Shown here in pieces: positions 32,081-41,664 of a DNA stretch of 48,696 nucleotides. The first letter of the stretch is position 1. Every line of letters starts with the position of its first letter. Below the pieces are notes generated by a model. It had not been told where the DNA came from. It searched no databases and saw only the letters and a list, made by a program, of their open reading frames with translations. The position numbers and the translations under genes were made by a program. The stretch comes from Amycolatopsis jejuensis. Its GTDB lineage: Bacteria > Actinomycetota > Actinomycetes > Mycobacteriales > Pseudonocardiaceae. The stretch is from positions 1 through 48,696 of the forward strand of contig NZ_JNYZ01000051.1 in the NCBI RefSeq assembly GCF_000717335.1, given 5' to 3'.

Positions 32081-33056
32081 GGCCAGCATGGCGAGACGGC
32101 TGGTGCGGATCGGCGAGCGGCGCGGTCTCGACGTCGCCTCGCTGCTGCGCCGCACCGGGATTCCCGCTGACCCGGCCGGGCTTCCGCGCGCCGGGCACGT
32201 CACGCATCGGCAGGTTTCCGAGCTGACCCAGGAACTGTGGATCCTCACCGGCGACGAACTGTTCGGCCTCGGCCCGCCCGCTCCGCTCGGCATGTTCCAG
32301 CTCGTGCTGCGCTCGGTGATCCACGTGCCCGACCTGCGGACCGCGCTGCAACGGCTCACCGACGCCGCGGCGGTGCTCCCCGGCATGCCGAACCTGCAGG
32401 TCACCGTGCGGGAGCCGCTGGCGGAGGTGGAGCTCGACGTCAGCGGGCTGGACGACCCGGACCACATGGCTGCCGAGTACCTCGCCACGCTGCTGCACCG
32501 GCTGGTCAGCTGGCTGCTCGGCCGGCGTGTTGCACTGCGGGACCTGCGCGTGCCGTGGCCGTCGCCGGACTACGCCACCCAGTACGAGCTCGTGTTCGGC
32601 CGGCACCCGCACTTCGGCGCCGGCAGTCTCGTCCTCGCCTTCGACAGCACACTGCTGGCCGCTCCCCTGGTGCGCGATGAGACCGAGCTGGCCGATTTCC
32701 TGCGCGACCAGCCGCACGTGCTCCTCGCCACCCGCGACTACGGGTCGTCGCAGGCAGACCAGGTACGCAAGATCCTCGAGCACGGCCTGCACGGCCCTTG
32801 GCCCACCCCCGACGACATCGCCGCCCGGCTCGGCGTGAGCACCCAGCACCTGCGGCGATTGCTGCGCGCGGAACACACCTCGATCGGCCAGATCAAGGAG
32901 GACCTGCTGCGCGACGCCGCCATTGCCAGCCTGAACCGGGGTACGGAATCCGTTGAGGATCTCGCGCGACGGCTGGGTTTCTCCGAGGCCAGCGCGTTTC
33001 GCCGGGCATTCCGCCGCTGGACCGGCCGGCCGCCGGGCGCTTACCGGCTGCCGTAG
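32058..33056 (+). CDS. AraC family transcriptional regulator (arabinose-binding-like N-terminal domain)
   Basis: A 332-residue regulator. The N-terminal 200 residues match the PF12625-type domain (VTHRQVSELTQELWILTGDELFGLG, then ADFLRDQPHVLLATRDYGSS at its end). The C-terminal 90 residues have two HTH motifs, DIAARLGVSTQHLRRLLRAE and DLARRLGFSEASAFRRAFRR, ending WTGRPPGAYR. Related proteins (OruR/ArgR-like) respond to amino acids or fatty-acid-type compounds. It converges with the acyl-CoA synthetase, one base between their stop codons. The GTG start is leaderless. Confidence 0.9.
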   Translation: MDDDAAAVASMARRLVRIGERRGLDVASLLRRTGIPADPAGLPRAGHVTHRQVSELTQELWILTGDELFGLGPPAPLGMFQLVLRSVIHVPDLRTALQRLTDAAAVLPGMPNLQVTVREPLAEVELDVSGLDDPDHMAAEYLATLLHRLVSWLLGRRVALRDLRVPWPSPDYATQYELVFGRHPHFGAGSLVLAFDSTLLAAPLVRDETELADFLRDQPHVLLATRDYGSSQADQVRKILEHGLHGPWPTPDDIAARLGVSTQHLRRLLRAEHTSIGQIKEDLLRDAAIASLNRGTESVEDLARRLGFSEASAFRRAFRRWTGRPPGAYRLP

Positions 33057-33057
33057 C

Positions 33058-34776
33058 TCACCGGTACAGCGCCTCGATCTCGTCCGCGTACTTCGCCGCG
33101 ATGGCCCGGCGGCGGAGTTTGCCCGTCGGCGTCAGCTCCTCGCTTCCCGGCACCCAGGAATCCGGCAGGACCCGGAAGTACTTGACCTGTTCCACCCGCG
33201 ACAGCAGCCCATTCGCCCGGGTGATCCCGCGTCCGACTTCCTCCTGCACGATCGGATCCGCGGCCAGCGCGGCAAGATCCGGCGAAATTCCTTGGGCCAC
33301 CGCGAAATCCCGGGCCGCATCCGGGTCGAGCGTCAGCAGCATGACGACGTACGGCCGTCCGTCGCCGATGGCCGCCGCGGAGGCGACGAGCGGGCAGGAC
33401 GCCAGCACCGCGTGCTCGATCCCGGCCGGGGCCATGTTCTTCCCGGACGCGTTGATGATCAGGTCTTTCTTGCGGTCGACGATCGTGACGTACCCGTCCG
33501 CGCCGATCACCCCGACGTCACCGGTGCGCAGCCAGCCCTCCGCGTCGAACGCCTCGGCCGTACGGACGGGGTCGCCGCGGTAGCCCCGCATCAGAGTCGG
33601 GCCGCGCAGCAGGAGTTCACCGTCGCCGGCCGCTTTCACCTCGATCGTGCGCATCGGTGTCCCGACCGTGCCCGGGCGGACCGACCCCGGCCGCCCGATC
33701 GTGCCGCCCGCCGCCGATTCGGACATCGCCCATCCCTCGCACAGCCGGATGCCCAGGGCCAGGAAGAACCGGACGACGCCGGGAGCGATCGGCGCGGCAC
33801 CGGTGATCACTGCGGTCGCGTCGGCCAAGCCGAGCCGGGCCCGCAGCGTGCGCAACACCAGCCGGTCGGCGACCGCGTGGCGAAGCCCGGCCTGCCGTTG
33901 AGCGAGCGCCCACCGCACAACGCGGCCACGAACCCCGCCCGTCGCACTGATCGCCTTCTGCATTTTCTGCCAGAACGCCGGTACCCCGAGGAAAACCGTC
34001 GGCCGCACAGCCGGGAGCACCGCGGCGATCGTCTTCGGATCGGCGACCGTGGTGATCGACGCTCCCCCGGCCATGGCCAGGTAATGACTGAAGTAGCGGT
34101 TCGCCACGTGCGCATCGGGGAGGTACGACACCAGCCGCCCGCCCCGGGCACCGGCCGCCACGAAATCCAGGTCCAGTCCGCCGCGCAGGGACGCGAGCAT
34201 GGCCCGGTGCTCCAGTTCGACGCCCTTCGGCTGCCCGGTGGTCCCGGAGGTGTAGATGATCGTGAGCAGGTCGCCGGGCTGCACGGATCGCCAGGTCGCC
34301 GCGAAGTCGAACCTCTCCGGCCGCATCGCCTCCACATCGGCCAGCGACACGGTGCCCTCGACCGGACGGCCGGCGCACACGACCTGGGTGGCGCCCGCCG
34401 CCCGGACTGTGTCCACCCACTGCTTTTCCGTCACCACCAAGCGGTTCCCGGCGTTGGCGAACAGGAAGGCGATCTGCGAGGGCGGGCTCGTGGCGTACAC
34501 CGAGAACGGCGTCGCACCCAGATGCAGCACCGCCGTGTCCACGAGATGGAACTCCGGCCGGTTGGTGAGCATCAGCGCCACGGTGTCGCCGCGGCGCACC
34601 CCCAGCGCGGCCAGCCCGGTGGCAATCCGCTCGACCCGCTCGGCGTACTGCCCCCAGGTGAACTCCACGCGACCGTCGGAACTGCGCACCGCCACCCGGT
34701 CCCGGTGTGCTCGCGCGGTCAGCTGGAAGAGCTCGGCGACGGTCTTCGCCGCGGGCAACGGGTCTCCGGCGGGCAT
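33058..34776 (-). CDS. Long-chain fatty-acid-CoA ligase (AMP-dependent)
   Basis: A 572-residue adenylate-forming enzyme. The P-loop-like motif is TIIYTSGTTGQPKGVE, followed by SYLPDAHVANRY and ITGAAPIAP. A5-type YEGWAMSES-like sequence (LCEGWAMSES), the WLRTGDVGVIGADGYVTIVDRKKD region and a C-terminal LTPTGKLRRRAI with the catalytic lysine complete the fold. It activates a fatty or aryl-alkanoic acid as its CoA thioester. The ATG at 34776 has GAGGAGG upstream. It follows the D-threonine-aldolase-like gene by 97 bp in the same direction and could be a separate unit. Confidence 0.9.
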   Translation of the reverse strand: MPAGDPLPAAKTVAELFQLTARAHRDRVAVRSSDGRVEFTWGQYAERVERIATGLAALGVRRGDTVALMLTNRPEFHLVDTAVLHLGATPFSVYATSPPSQIAFLFANAGNRLVVTEKQWVDTVRAAGATQVVCAGRPVEGTVSLADVEAMRPERFDFAATWRSVQPGDLLTIIYTSGTTGQPKGVELEHRAMLASLRGGLDLDFVAAGARGGRLVSYLPDAHVANRYFSHYLAMAGGASITTVADPKTIAAVLPAVRPTVFLGVPAFWQKMQKAISATGGVRGRVVRWALAQRQAGLRHAVADRLVLRTLRARLGLADATAVITGAAPIAPGVVRFFLALGIRLCEGWAMSESAAGGTIGRPGSVRPGTVGTPMRTIEVKAAGDGELLLRGPTLMRGYRGDPVRTAEAFDAEGWLRTGDVGVIGADGYVTIVDRKKDLIINASGKNMAPAGIEHAVLASCPLVASAAAIGDGRPYVVMLLTLDPDAARDFAVAQGISPDLAALAADPIVQEEVGRGITRANGLLSRVEQVKYFRVLPDSWVPGSEELTPTGKLRRRAIAAKYADEIEALYR

Positions 34777-34873
34777 CGGGCCTCCTCGCTGGCAGGGATG
34801 TCCGCCATCGTCGGAGAGACCACCTGCCCGGGGACAGGACCGCGCCGAACCGGTTGCGGTACCCCGGCGAGCA

Positions 34874-35851
34874 TCACCAGCCGCGCATGTCCACCGGCCA
34901 CGTTTCCCGTATCTCATCCCCGTCGACGACGTACATCCGCTCATGCAGGGCCACCGTCGGGTCCACGTGGGCAGGCTGCACCAGCACCCGGTCCCCCACC
35001 GCGGCCCCGTCCGCCGGGGTGAACGTGACGTGCTCGTCACTGCAGAACAGCACCTCCGCGCCGTCGATCGCCGGGAGGCCGTGGTCCATCCCCAGCGCCT
35101 TCAGGCCCACATCCGCCACCGCCCACTTCCGGGAAACCGAAATCACCGTACCCAGCACGAAAAGCGCCTGCCGGAACGGAAATCCCAGTGCGGCGTACGC
35201 GGTGTCCATCAGCACGTACGAGCCCGCCTGCACCTCGGTGACCCACACGTTGTCCGCGTACGTCCCCGTTCCCCCGCCGCTGATCAGCTCGCCGCCGACA
35301 TCCGCCGCAGCCGCCAGCAGACCGGTCATTGCCGACTCGACAGCGCGCCGGCGTTCGTCCCGATCGGCGACGAGCATCAGCTGTCCCTCGTACCCCATCA
35401 CCCCGCGTACCGCCAAGCCGCGTGACCGGGCCAAGTCCGCCAGACTGCCTGCCGCATCAGGCTTGACCCCGCACCGCGCAAGCCCGACCCGTACGTCGAT
35501 CAGGACTTCCCGTACCGCGCTCGCCGCGGCGGCGTCGACCGTTTCCGGCGAATCGACAGCGAGCGTGATCCGCGCACCGGCCTCGACGAGCCGGTCGAGC
35601 CGCCGCGCGTCGAGTACCTCGTTGGCCAGCAGCAAATCCTCGCCGAGGCCGTGGTCGGCCATCACCTCGACCTCGCGCAGCGTCGCGCACGTGAACGACC
35701 GGTGCCCGTTCGCGTACTGCCGTTTCGCGATCGCCGTGCACTTGTGTGCCTTCACATGCGGACGCAGCGCAGCGCCCGGCAAGGCGGCCGACATGGTGTC
35801 GAGGTTGTGCCGCAGGGCAGCCTCGTCGACGAGTAATGCCGGAGTCCTCAC
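34874..35851 (-). CDS. PLP fold-type III enzyme, D-threonine aldolase / D-serine dehydratase-like
   Basis: A 325-residue protein. The PLP lysine is Lys34 in LRPHVKAHKC, and the family motif VMGYEGQLML and SGGGTGTY (phosphate pocket) follow. The C-terminal QPAHVDPTVALHE puts His295-x-Asp297 where D-threonine aldolases have a His-x-Asp metal pair; D-serine dehydratases have His-x-Cys there. This favours an aldolase acting on D-3-hydroxyamino acids. The GTG start overlaps the stop of the DadA gene. With DadA it gives the operon two ways to use D-amino acids. Confidence 0.85.
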   Translation of the reverse strand: MRTPALLVDEAALRHNLDTMSAALPGAALRPHVKAHKCTAIAKRQYANGHRSFTCATLREVEVMADHGLGEDLLLANEVLDARRLDRLVEAGARITLAVDSPETVDAAAASAVREVLIDVRVGLARCGVKPDAAGSLADLARSRGLAVRGVMGYEGQLMLVADRDERRRAVESAMTGLLAAAADVGGELISGGGTGTYADNVWVTEVQAGSYVLMDTAYAALGFPFRQALFVLGTVISVSRKWAVADVGLKALGMDHGLPAIDGAEVLFCSDEHVTFTPADGAAVGDRVLVQPAHVDPTVALHERMYVVDGDEIRETWPVDMRGW

Positions 35852-37071
35852 CGCGACCGCAGGGGGTCGAACGGCGCCAGCTCGGGGACGGCAATGCCGC
35901 TCATGATCTGCTGCGCCAGGAGTTTGCCGGTGATCGGCCCGAGCGTGAGGCCCCACATCCCGTGGCCACCGGCGATGTGGACCCCCTCCATCTTCGCCGG
36001 TCCGATCAGCGGCAGGCCGTCCGGGGTCAGCGGCCGGGCGCCCACCCACGGCTCCTGCACGTCGTCCCAGTCGGCACCCTCGACCAGCGGGCGGGCCGAC
36101 CGGAGAACCGCGTCGAGCCGGGCGCGGTCGAACGGCGCGTCCCGGTGCGCGATCTCCATCGTGCCCGCGACCCGCACGCGATTTCCGTACGGGGTAATGG
36201 CGACGCGGACCCCGGGGAGATAGATCGGCGTCGTGATGGGGCGGTCCCACGACACACTGCACGAGTAACCACGCCCGGCCTGCACCGGCGTGCGCACGCC
36301 GAGCGGCCGGGCCAGCTCCGGCAGCCACGCGCCGGTGGCGAGCACCACCGCGTCGCCGCGATACGGAGTCCCGGTGACCTGCAAGCCCCCTTGACCGAAC
36401 CCGATCGAACGCACCTGAGCACCTTCGACGATCTCGCCGCCCCGTTTGGTCACCGAGTCGGCGAGCGCGTCCACGAACTGCCCCGGAGCGACGAACCGCT
36501 GGCCGTCGAGGTGCACGATCTGCGTGATCCGGCTCGAAAACGGCGGCTCGTGCCCCGAGGTGCTCCGGAACGGCACGGTCTGCCCTGCCTCGCGCGCGGT
36601 CTCCAGTTCGTGTTCGAGACCGGCCGGATGGTGGCCCGCCGCGAACCCGACGCGGTACGTGCCTTCCCGCACTTCGGCCGCGACCCCGCCGCTGACCAGC
36701 TCGTCGAACGCCGGAATGCTGTCCCGGCCCAGCGGTCCCAGCGCGGCCATCCCCCGCCGCCACCGCGCCGCGGTCGAGTTGCGGGTGAACCCGGCCAGGA
36801 AAGCGAGCATCGACGCGGACACCCGTCCGCTCACGCTGACCGGCGAACCCGGGGTGAGCAGGCTGCGGATTCCCTCACGCAACAGGGCCGGTTCCGGCAG
36901 CGGCGCCGCCATCGCCGGGCTGACGTACCCGGCGTTGCCCCACGACGCACCCGCGCCGACCCCGGAGCGGTCGAGCACGACGACGTCCGCGCCGTGTTCC
37001 TGCAGGAACCAAGCGCAGGACAGGCCCACCGCTCCGGCCCCGACGATCACGACCCGCTGGGGTTTCCTCAT
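35848..37071 (-). CDS. dadA: D-amino-acid dehydrogenase (DadA-like FAD enzyme)
   Basis: A 407-residue DAO-family flavoprotein. The FAD motif VVIVGAGAVGLSCAWFLQEH lies at residues 7-26, followed by SGVGAGASWGNAGYVSP, typical of DadA. The C-terminus has WVGARPLTPDGLPLIGP and VHIAGGHGMWGLTLGP. It oxidises D-amino acids to 2-oxoacids, passing electrons to the respiratory chain. Start and stop overlap neighbours by four bases. The MFS gene upstream and PLP enzyme downstream suggest transport and turnover of a D-amino acid or a related amine. Confidence 0.9.
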   Translation of the reverse strand: MRKPQRVVIVGAGAVGLSCAWFLQEHGADVVVLDRSGVGAGASWGNAGYVSPAMAAPLPEPALLREGIRSLLTPGSPVSVSGRVSASMLAFLAGFTRNSTAARWRRGMAALGPLGRDSIPAFDELVSGGVAAEVREGTYRVGFAAGHHPAGLEHELETAREAGQTVPFRSTSGHEPPFSSRITQIVHLDGQRFVAPGQFVDALADSVTKRGGEIVEGAQVRSIGFGQGGLQVTGTPYRGDAVVLATGAWLPELARPLGVRTPVQAGRGYSCSVSWDRPITTPIYLPGVRVAITPYGNRVRVAGTMEIAHRDAPFDRARLDAVLRSARPLVEGADWDDVQEPWVGARPLTPDGLPLIGPAKMEGVHIAGGHGMWGLTLGPITGKLLAQQIMSGIAVPELAPFDPLRSR

Positions 37072-38513
37072 GTCCGCTCCTCGAAGAACTGTTGTACCGG
37101 GCCGGCAGTGCTCGCCGGTTCGGTCGTACCACGCGGCAGGCTCCCGGCGCTGAGCGTCGCCACGATCGCGACCACGGCCGCGATGATCAGCGCGACGACG
37201 AAGCCGCTCCACGCCGAAACCCCGAGTGCAGGCAGGATCGTGAGCGTGAGCAGGCTGCCGGTCACCTGTGCACCCAGCGTGCTACCGACTCCGCGCACGA
37301 CGTACACCGTGCTGCTCGCACTGCCCAGACGGTCCACCGGCACTGCACTCACGACCACGTTCATCGCCTGCGAGAACCCCAGCCCGGACCCGAAGCCGAT
37401 CATCCCGGCGGCGACCACGAGCCTGCCGAACCCGGGTGGCCCGAACAGCAGGACGAGTGGAGCCGCGACCAGCGGGAGGCACGACAGCACCAGCAGCAGC
37501 CGTGCGCCGAGGAGCCGCTCCAGCGGTGCCGCAAGCGGAGCCGAAGCCGCACCGAGCAACCCGAAGACGGTCAGCAAGGTCCCGGTAGTGAGCGGGCCGG
37601 CGCCGAGGCCGTACCCGGAGGCAGCCGGAGCCGCCACGATCAACGGCAGCAGCACGAACGTCGCCGAAGCCGCCCAGCCGGTCGCGAACCCGATGATGTA
37701 CGTGACGACCATCGAACGGCCCCCGGCCCGCAGGTCGACCAGCGGTTGCGCGGTCCGCCGCTCGACCGCGAAGAAGCCTGTCAGCAGCACCACCGCGCCC
37801 GCGAGGAGGCCGAGGACCGCGCCGGAGGTCCAGCCCGCGGTGGGCACGAACGTGATCCCGAGCAGCAGGGCGACCAGTCCCCCGGACAGCAGCACCGCAC
37901 CCGCCCAGTCGATCCGTCGTTCGGCGCTGGCGGCCGTGGCGGGCAGCACCACGGTCACCAGCACCGCGGTGAGCACCAGGACGCCGAGCGGGATCCAGTA
38001 GATGAACCGGTACGGGAGCACGGTCAGCAACGGCCCGGCGAGCAGGCCACCGGCGACGGTGCCGAACCCGGACATCCCGATGATCAGCCCGACGTCGCCC
38101 TTGCCGGACGAACCTCGCCGCAATCCGCTCAGAATCGCAATCGACAGTGGTACGAAACCCAGCCCGAACCCCTGCAGTGCTTGGCCGAGCGCAAGGACCA
38201 CCATCGAATTCGCCAGCCCGGCGAGCAGGGTCCCGAGCGCGACCAGACCGAGCACTGCGAGCAGCACCCGTTTCGGCCCGTACACGTCGGCGAGGCGGCC
38301 GATCAGCGGCGCCGCAACGGTGCCGGACAGCAGTAGCCCGGTGAAGACCCAGGCAATAGCGGCCGGGGACGCTCCGACGGCCTGCTGCAGGATCGGCAAG
38401 GCCGGCGCGACCATGCCTTCGAGCGTCGAATAGGTGAGCGCAACAACGCACAGCAGCACAATCGAGGCAATGCGTGGTGTTCGAGTTCGTTCGGAATCCA
38501 CTGGCGTCGACAT
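37068..38513 (-). CDS. MFS transporter, DHA2 (14-helix) type
   Basis: A 481-residue membrane protein with about 14 hydrophobic helices. The motif A-like loop GRLADVYGPKRVLL lies between TM2 and TM3, ALQGFGLGFVPLS follows, and a motif C-like stretch GTVAGGLLAGP lies in TM5. Families with this layout are drug/proton antiporters, though some export amino acids or peptides. The ATG at 38513 follows GGAGGT. It lies 23 bp after the CocE gene and overlaps dadA, so it belongs to the same operon. Either import of substrate or export of a toxic analogue is possible. Confidence 0.88.
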   Translation of the reverse strand: MSTPVDSERTRTPRIASIVLLCVVALTYSTLEGMVAPALPILQQAVGASPAAIAWVFTGLLLSGTVAAPLIGRLADVYGPKRVLLAVLGLVALGTLLAGLANSMVVLALGQALQGFGLGFVPLSIAILSGLRRGSSGKGDVGLIIGMSGFGTVAGGLLAGPLLTVLPYRFIYWIPLGVLVLTAVLVTVVLPATAASAERRIDWAGAVLLSGGLVALLLGITFVPTAGWTSGAVLGLLAGAVVLLTGFFAVERRTAQPLVDLRAGGRSMVVTYIIGFATGWAASATFVLLPLIVAAPAASGYGLGAGPLTTGTLLTVFGLLGAASAPLAAPLERLLGARLLLVLSCLPLVAAPLVLLFGPPGFGRLVVAAGMIGFGSGLGFSQAMNVVVSAVPVDRLGSASSTVYVVRGVGSTLGAQVTGSLLTLTILPALGVSAWSGFVVALIIAAVVAIVATLSAGSLPRGTTEPASTAGPVQQFFEERT

Positions 38514-38536
38514 CGACTACCTCCGGATGAATGGGG

Positions 38537-40147
38537 TCACCGGCGCGGAAGGCGCACGGTGCTGGGGTTCGTGGGTCCATAGTGGACCCGGATGGCGAAC
38601 GGGCGGCCGTATTCCTCGTCGGCCCAATGCTTTTCGGAACCGGTCACCGGCGCGCAAGTCGGCGAGAACGCCGAACTGACGAGAATGCGAATGCGGTGCC
38701 CGGCAGCGAAAGTGTGGTGCAGCCATTGCGCGTCGACGCCGACACGCACGATTTCCCCGTCGCTGAGCGGCTCCGGGTCCGGTCCATTTCGGACACTCAG
38801 CCGCCGCCCCTCGATCTCGAACCCGGCGGGGAGCATCGAACGGCCGTCGGGATGGACGTCGGTGACCCAGGCGAAGACGTCGGCGTCGGCGGCATCGGCG
38901 GACACGGACAGGTCGAACCGCACCCGGCCACTCACCGTCAGCGGCTCGGCCAGCGGCGCCGAGGTGTACGTGCAGACATCCGGCCGGGCTTCGAGGTACC
39001 GCTGGTCGTGCGGCGGGTCGCTCCAGGCGAAGTTGTCGAGCGGGGTCAGCGTCGCCACCGGGTCGGCCGCGTTGTGCCACCACTCGTCGAAACCGTCCAC
39101 CGGCTCCTCCTCGCGCAGGACGCCGGTGTCGCCGAGGTGCAGCACCGCCTCTCCGCTGGCGACGGGGTATCCGGCCAGGTCTTCCCAGTGGTTCGTCCCG
39201 CTGTGCCACACCCGGGCGCGGGGCAGCTCGGCCGTGCCGCCTTTGAGATGCCGGTCGAGGAAATCCCCGGCGACCCCGAGCGGGTCGAGCGTCCCGGCGG
39301 ACACGTCCTCGCCGCCGAGCCGCATCCGGGGCACGATGTTGCCGACATGGTCCCACGCCCCGACGAGCAGATGCTTGTCCGCCGCGTGCGGTCCGGCCTG
39401 CAGGACCTGCCAGGTCTCCAGCGTGGTCAGGTCGTCCCACCAGCCGAGGGTGACGAGCACGGGCACGTCGACGGCGGCGAGTTCCTCGTCGCTGAGTGCC
39501 CAGCCCGAGCCGAGGCAGTCGATGCGGCCCTCGACGTAGTCCGGCCAAGCCGAGCTCGGAAAGCCGGTGGCTTCGTGGAAACTGCGCAGCGGACGGTGCG
39601 CCCAGTGCCGTCCCCACGCCGGAGCGGTGACGTCCTGGAGCGTGCGCCCGGCAGTGTAGGCAAACCACCACATCCAGTACTGCCAAGGGATTCCGGTGTC
39701 CATGAACGGCCGTCCTCCCGGCCGCGCCCGGACGCCGACGGCCATCGGCACCATGCACCGCAACGGTTCCGGGCGGCCCGCCGCGGCCCACCACTGGGTC
39801 AACCCGTCGTAGCTGCCGCCGATCGTGCCGACCTGGCCGTCCGACCACGGTTGCGCGGCGGCCCATTCGATCACCGTGACGCCGTCGCCGGTGTCCCGCT
39901 GCCAGGGCGTGAACCGGCCGTCGGAATCGCCGCGGCCGCGCAGATCGCAGGTGACCAGCACATACCCGCGATCGACCAGCCGCAGCCAGACGTCGTGGAG
40001 GAAACTCTGACGTCCGTACGGGGTCCGCGCGACCAGTGTCGGCAGCGGTCCGGTCGTTTCGTCGTGGCCGGGCGGGAAGACGACGTCGGCGACCAGGTCG
40101 CCGTCGCCGGTGGGGATGCGCTTCGCCCACAGGATCCGGCGGCTCAT
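38537..40147 (-). CDS. CocE/NonD family serine hydrolase, catalytically complete
   Basis: A 536-residue alpha/beta hydrolase of the CocE/X-Pro dipeptidyl-peptidase/alpha-amino-acid-ester hydrolase family. The oxyanion tyrosine is Tyr44 in RTPYGRQ, the nucleophile Ser112 lies in IGGSYDGL, the Asp in LGWWDDLTTLETW and the His in GAWDHVGN. A C-terminal jelly-roll domain (LTVSGRVRFDLSVSADAADAD region) is present. Relatives cleave cocaine, peptide or beta-lactam side-chain ester and amide bonds. Its start overlaps the stop of an inactive-looking paralogue, suggesting the two work together. Confidence 0.9.
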   Translation of the reverse strand: MSRRILWAKRIPTGDGDLVADVVFPPGHDETTGPLPTLVARTPYGRQSFLHDVWLRLVDRGYVLVTCDLRGRGDSDGRFTPWQRDTGDGVTVIEWAAAQPWSDGQVGTIGGSYDGLTQWWAAAGRPEPLRCMVPMAVGVRARPGGRPFMDTGIPWQYWMWWFAYTAGRTLQDVTAPAWGRHWAHRPLRSFHEATGFPSSAWPDYVEGRIDCLGSGWALSDEELAAVDVPVLVTLGWWDDLTTLETWQVLQAGPHAADKHLLVGAWDHVGNIVPRMRLGGEDVSAGTLDPLGVAGDFLDRHLKGGTAELPRARVWHSGTNHWEDLAGYPVASGEAVLHLGDTGVLREEEPVDGFDEWWHNAADPVATLTPLDNFAWSDPPHDQRYLEARPDVCTYTSAPLAEPLTVSGRVRFDLSVSADAADADVFAWVTDVHPDGRSMLPAGFEIEGRRLSVRNGPDPEPLSDGEIVRVGVDAQWLHHTFAAGHRIRILVSSAFSPTCAPVTGSEKHWADEEYGRPFAIRVHYGPTNPSTVRLPRR

Positions 40148-41664
40148 CGCCTGACCTCCGGAAGCCGCAGCACGGTACCCGCGTGGTGCACGCGGCGCTG
40201 CTCCCGCGCGGGCGCTTGGTCGACCGGGCGGAACAGCGGCGCGGCCGTCCCGGCGAGCCGCAGCCGGACCCGGTGGCCGGGCCGGAAGCGGTGCCCGATC
40301 GGACCGAGCCGGAGCACGGCTTTCCGTGCGCCCGGCCGGATCGCGGCGACGCCGAGCGCTAGGTGCAGACTCGTCGCGCCACCGGGAAAGACGTCCTCGA
40401 CCGACGCCACCCACAGCGCTTCGGCGGGGGAATCGCTGTCCGCGTCCAGTTCCAGGGTCAGCTCGCCGATCACCAGGCGTGGCTCGGCGACGGGCTCGGA
40501 GGTGTAGCCGAGCACGTCGTGCCTGCCGTCGAGAAACGCGAGGTCGAGCTGCGCCTCCGGGCCGATGCCGGGCTGCGCTGGTACCGGGTCGGTGAGGTCG
40601 CTGGTGAACTCAGCTGTGCCGGTGCCCGGGGTGTCGGCGAGGTGTCCGTCGCCCGCGGTGGTCCGCGCATCCCTCGCTGCCGACGGATGGAGGGACCAGG
40701 TCGCTGTTTCGGATGGATGGGGATGCCATGCGTTGTCCCCGGTGAGGAAGATCCGGCTCTGTCCGGGAGCGCGCCGGATCAGGTCGACCTGCAGTTCGAG
40801 CGGGTCGACCACACTGCGCGGCCCCCAATCCACCCCGCCGACGTGCTGCGCCGGATGCCGGGCCGCGTACGCCGTCCACGGGCCGACGATCAGCTCGACC
40901 GCACGGCTGCGACGCGCCAGTTCCCACGACGGGCGGCACGCCGGGTCCCACCAGCCGGTCAGGATGGTCGCGGGGACCGGCAGCTCCGTGACCTCGGGCA
41001 GGCCGGTGGCGGAGAAGTCCGTCCACCCGAGGTTTTCGTGGCCGAGCAAGGATTCCTGCTCTTTCCACGGCCGGGTCAGCAGGTCGCGCCAGTCGGTGAA
41101 GCGGGTCGGCAGCGGATGCCGCCCGGCCATGAGGTGCCGCCAGACCAGCAGGTCCGCTCGCCGGACGCCGTCGCGGCCCGGGAACACGTCACCAGGCCTG
41201 CCGGGCGGGCTGATCAGGAACGCCGCCGACACCAACCCGGTCGCGTTCCAGGCGGCGGCAACCGCGCAAGCAGCCCCGTAACCCTGTCCCATCACCACGA
41301 TCGGCCCGGTGCACCACGGATGCCCGGCGAGCGCGGTCACGACGGCATCCGCATCGGCCTGCTCGTGGACGAACGGCACGAAGTCTCCGTCGGAATCGCC
41401 GCGGCCGCGAAGATCCACCGACACCACGGTTGCATCAGCTGCCGCAGCAAGTCGACGGCAGTGCCGCGGCGACCCCAGCGACGGAACCGGACTCGGGCCG
41501 AGGGTGGTCGAACGGCCGTTGCCAAGCGGGGTCCAGATGATCACGGTGGCCGTCGACGGATTCCCGTTGGGCCGGAACAGGTTCACCGACAACCGGGTCC
41601 CGTCGGCGGCGGTGACGCCTTCGTCGAACCGGACGTCGACGTCGTACTCGTCGAGGGTGCGCAT
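40144..41664 (-). CDS. CocE/NonD-like protein lacking the catalytic triad
   Basis: A 506-residue paralogue of the downstream hydrolase with the same order of segments (DEGVTAADGTRLSVNLFRP, VVSVDLRGRGDSDGDF, ILTGWWDPACRPSWEL, C-terminal jelly roll with LVIGELTLELDADSDS). Key positions differ. The nucleophile motif GGSYDG is replaced by GQGYGA (Gly128 for Ser), the oxyanion Tyr of TPYGR is Leu in TPLGNG, and the GAWDH histidine is lost (GPWTAY). The reading frame is long and intact, so this is a selected pseudoenzyme and not decay. It might form a heterodimer with its neighbour or bind substrate. It is coupled by overlaps on both sides. Confidence 0.82.
   Translation of the reverse strand: MRTLDEYDVDVRFDEGVTAADGTRLSVNLFRPNGNPSTATVIIWTPLGNGRSTTLGPSPVPSLGSPRHCRRLAAAADATVVSVDLRGRGDSDGDFVPFVHEQADADAVVTALAGHPWCTGPIVVMGQGYGAACAVAAAWNATGLVSAAFLISPPGRPGDVFPGRDGVRRADLLVWRHLMAGRHPLPTRFTDWRDLLTRPWKEQESLLGHENLGWTDFSATGLPEVTELPVPATILTGWWDPACRPSWELARRSRAVELIVGPWTAYAARHPAQHVGGVDWGPRSVVDPLELQVDLIRRAPGQSRIFLTGDNAWHPHPSETATWSLHPSAARDARTTAGDGHLADTPGTGTAEFTSDLTDPVPAQPGIGPEAQLDLAFLDGRHDVLGYTSEPVAEPRLVIGELTLELDADSDSPAEALWVASVEDVFPGGATSLHLALGVAAIRPGARKAVLRLGPIGHRFRPGHRVRLRLAGTAAPLFRPVDQAPAREQRRVHHAGTVLRLPEVRR

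Noticed and set aside
40144..41664. CocE paralogue as a decaying pseudogene
   Set aside because: The frame is intact over 506 codons, with coupled starts and stops and normal codon use. Loss is confined to catalytic residues, so I treat it as a pseudoenzyme.
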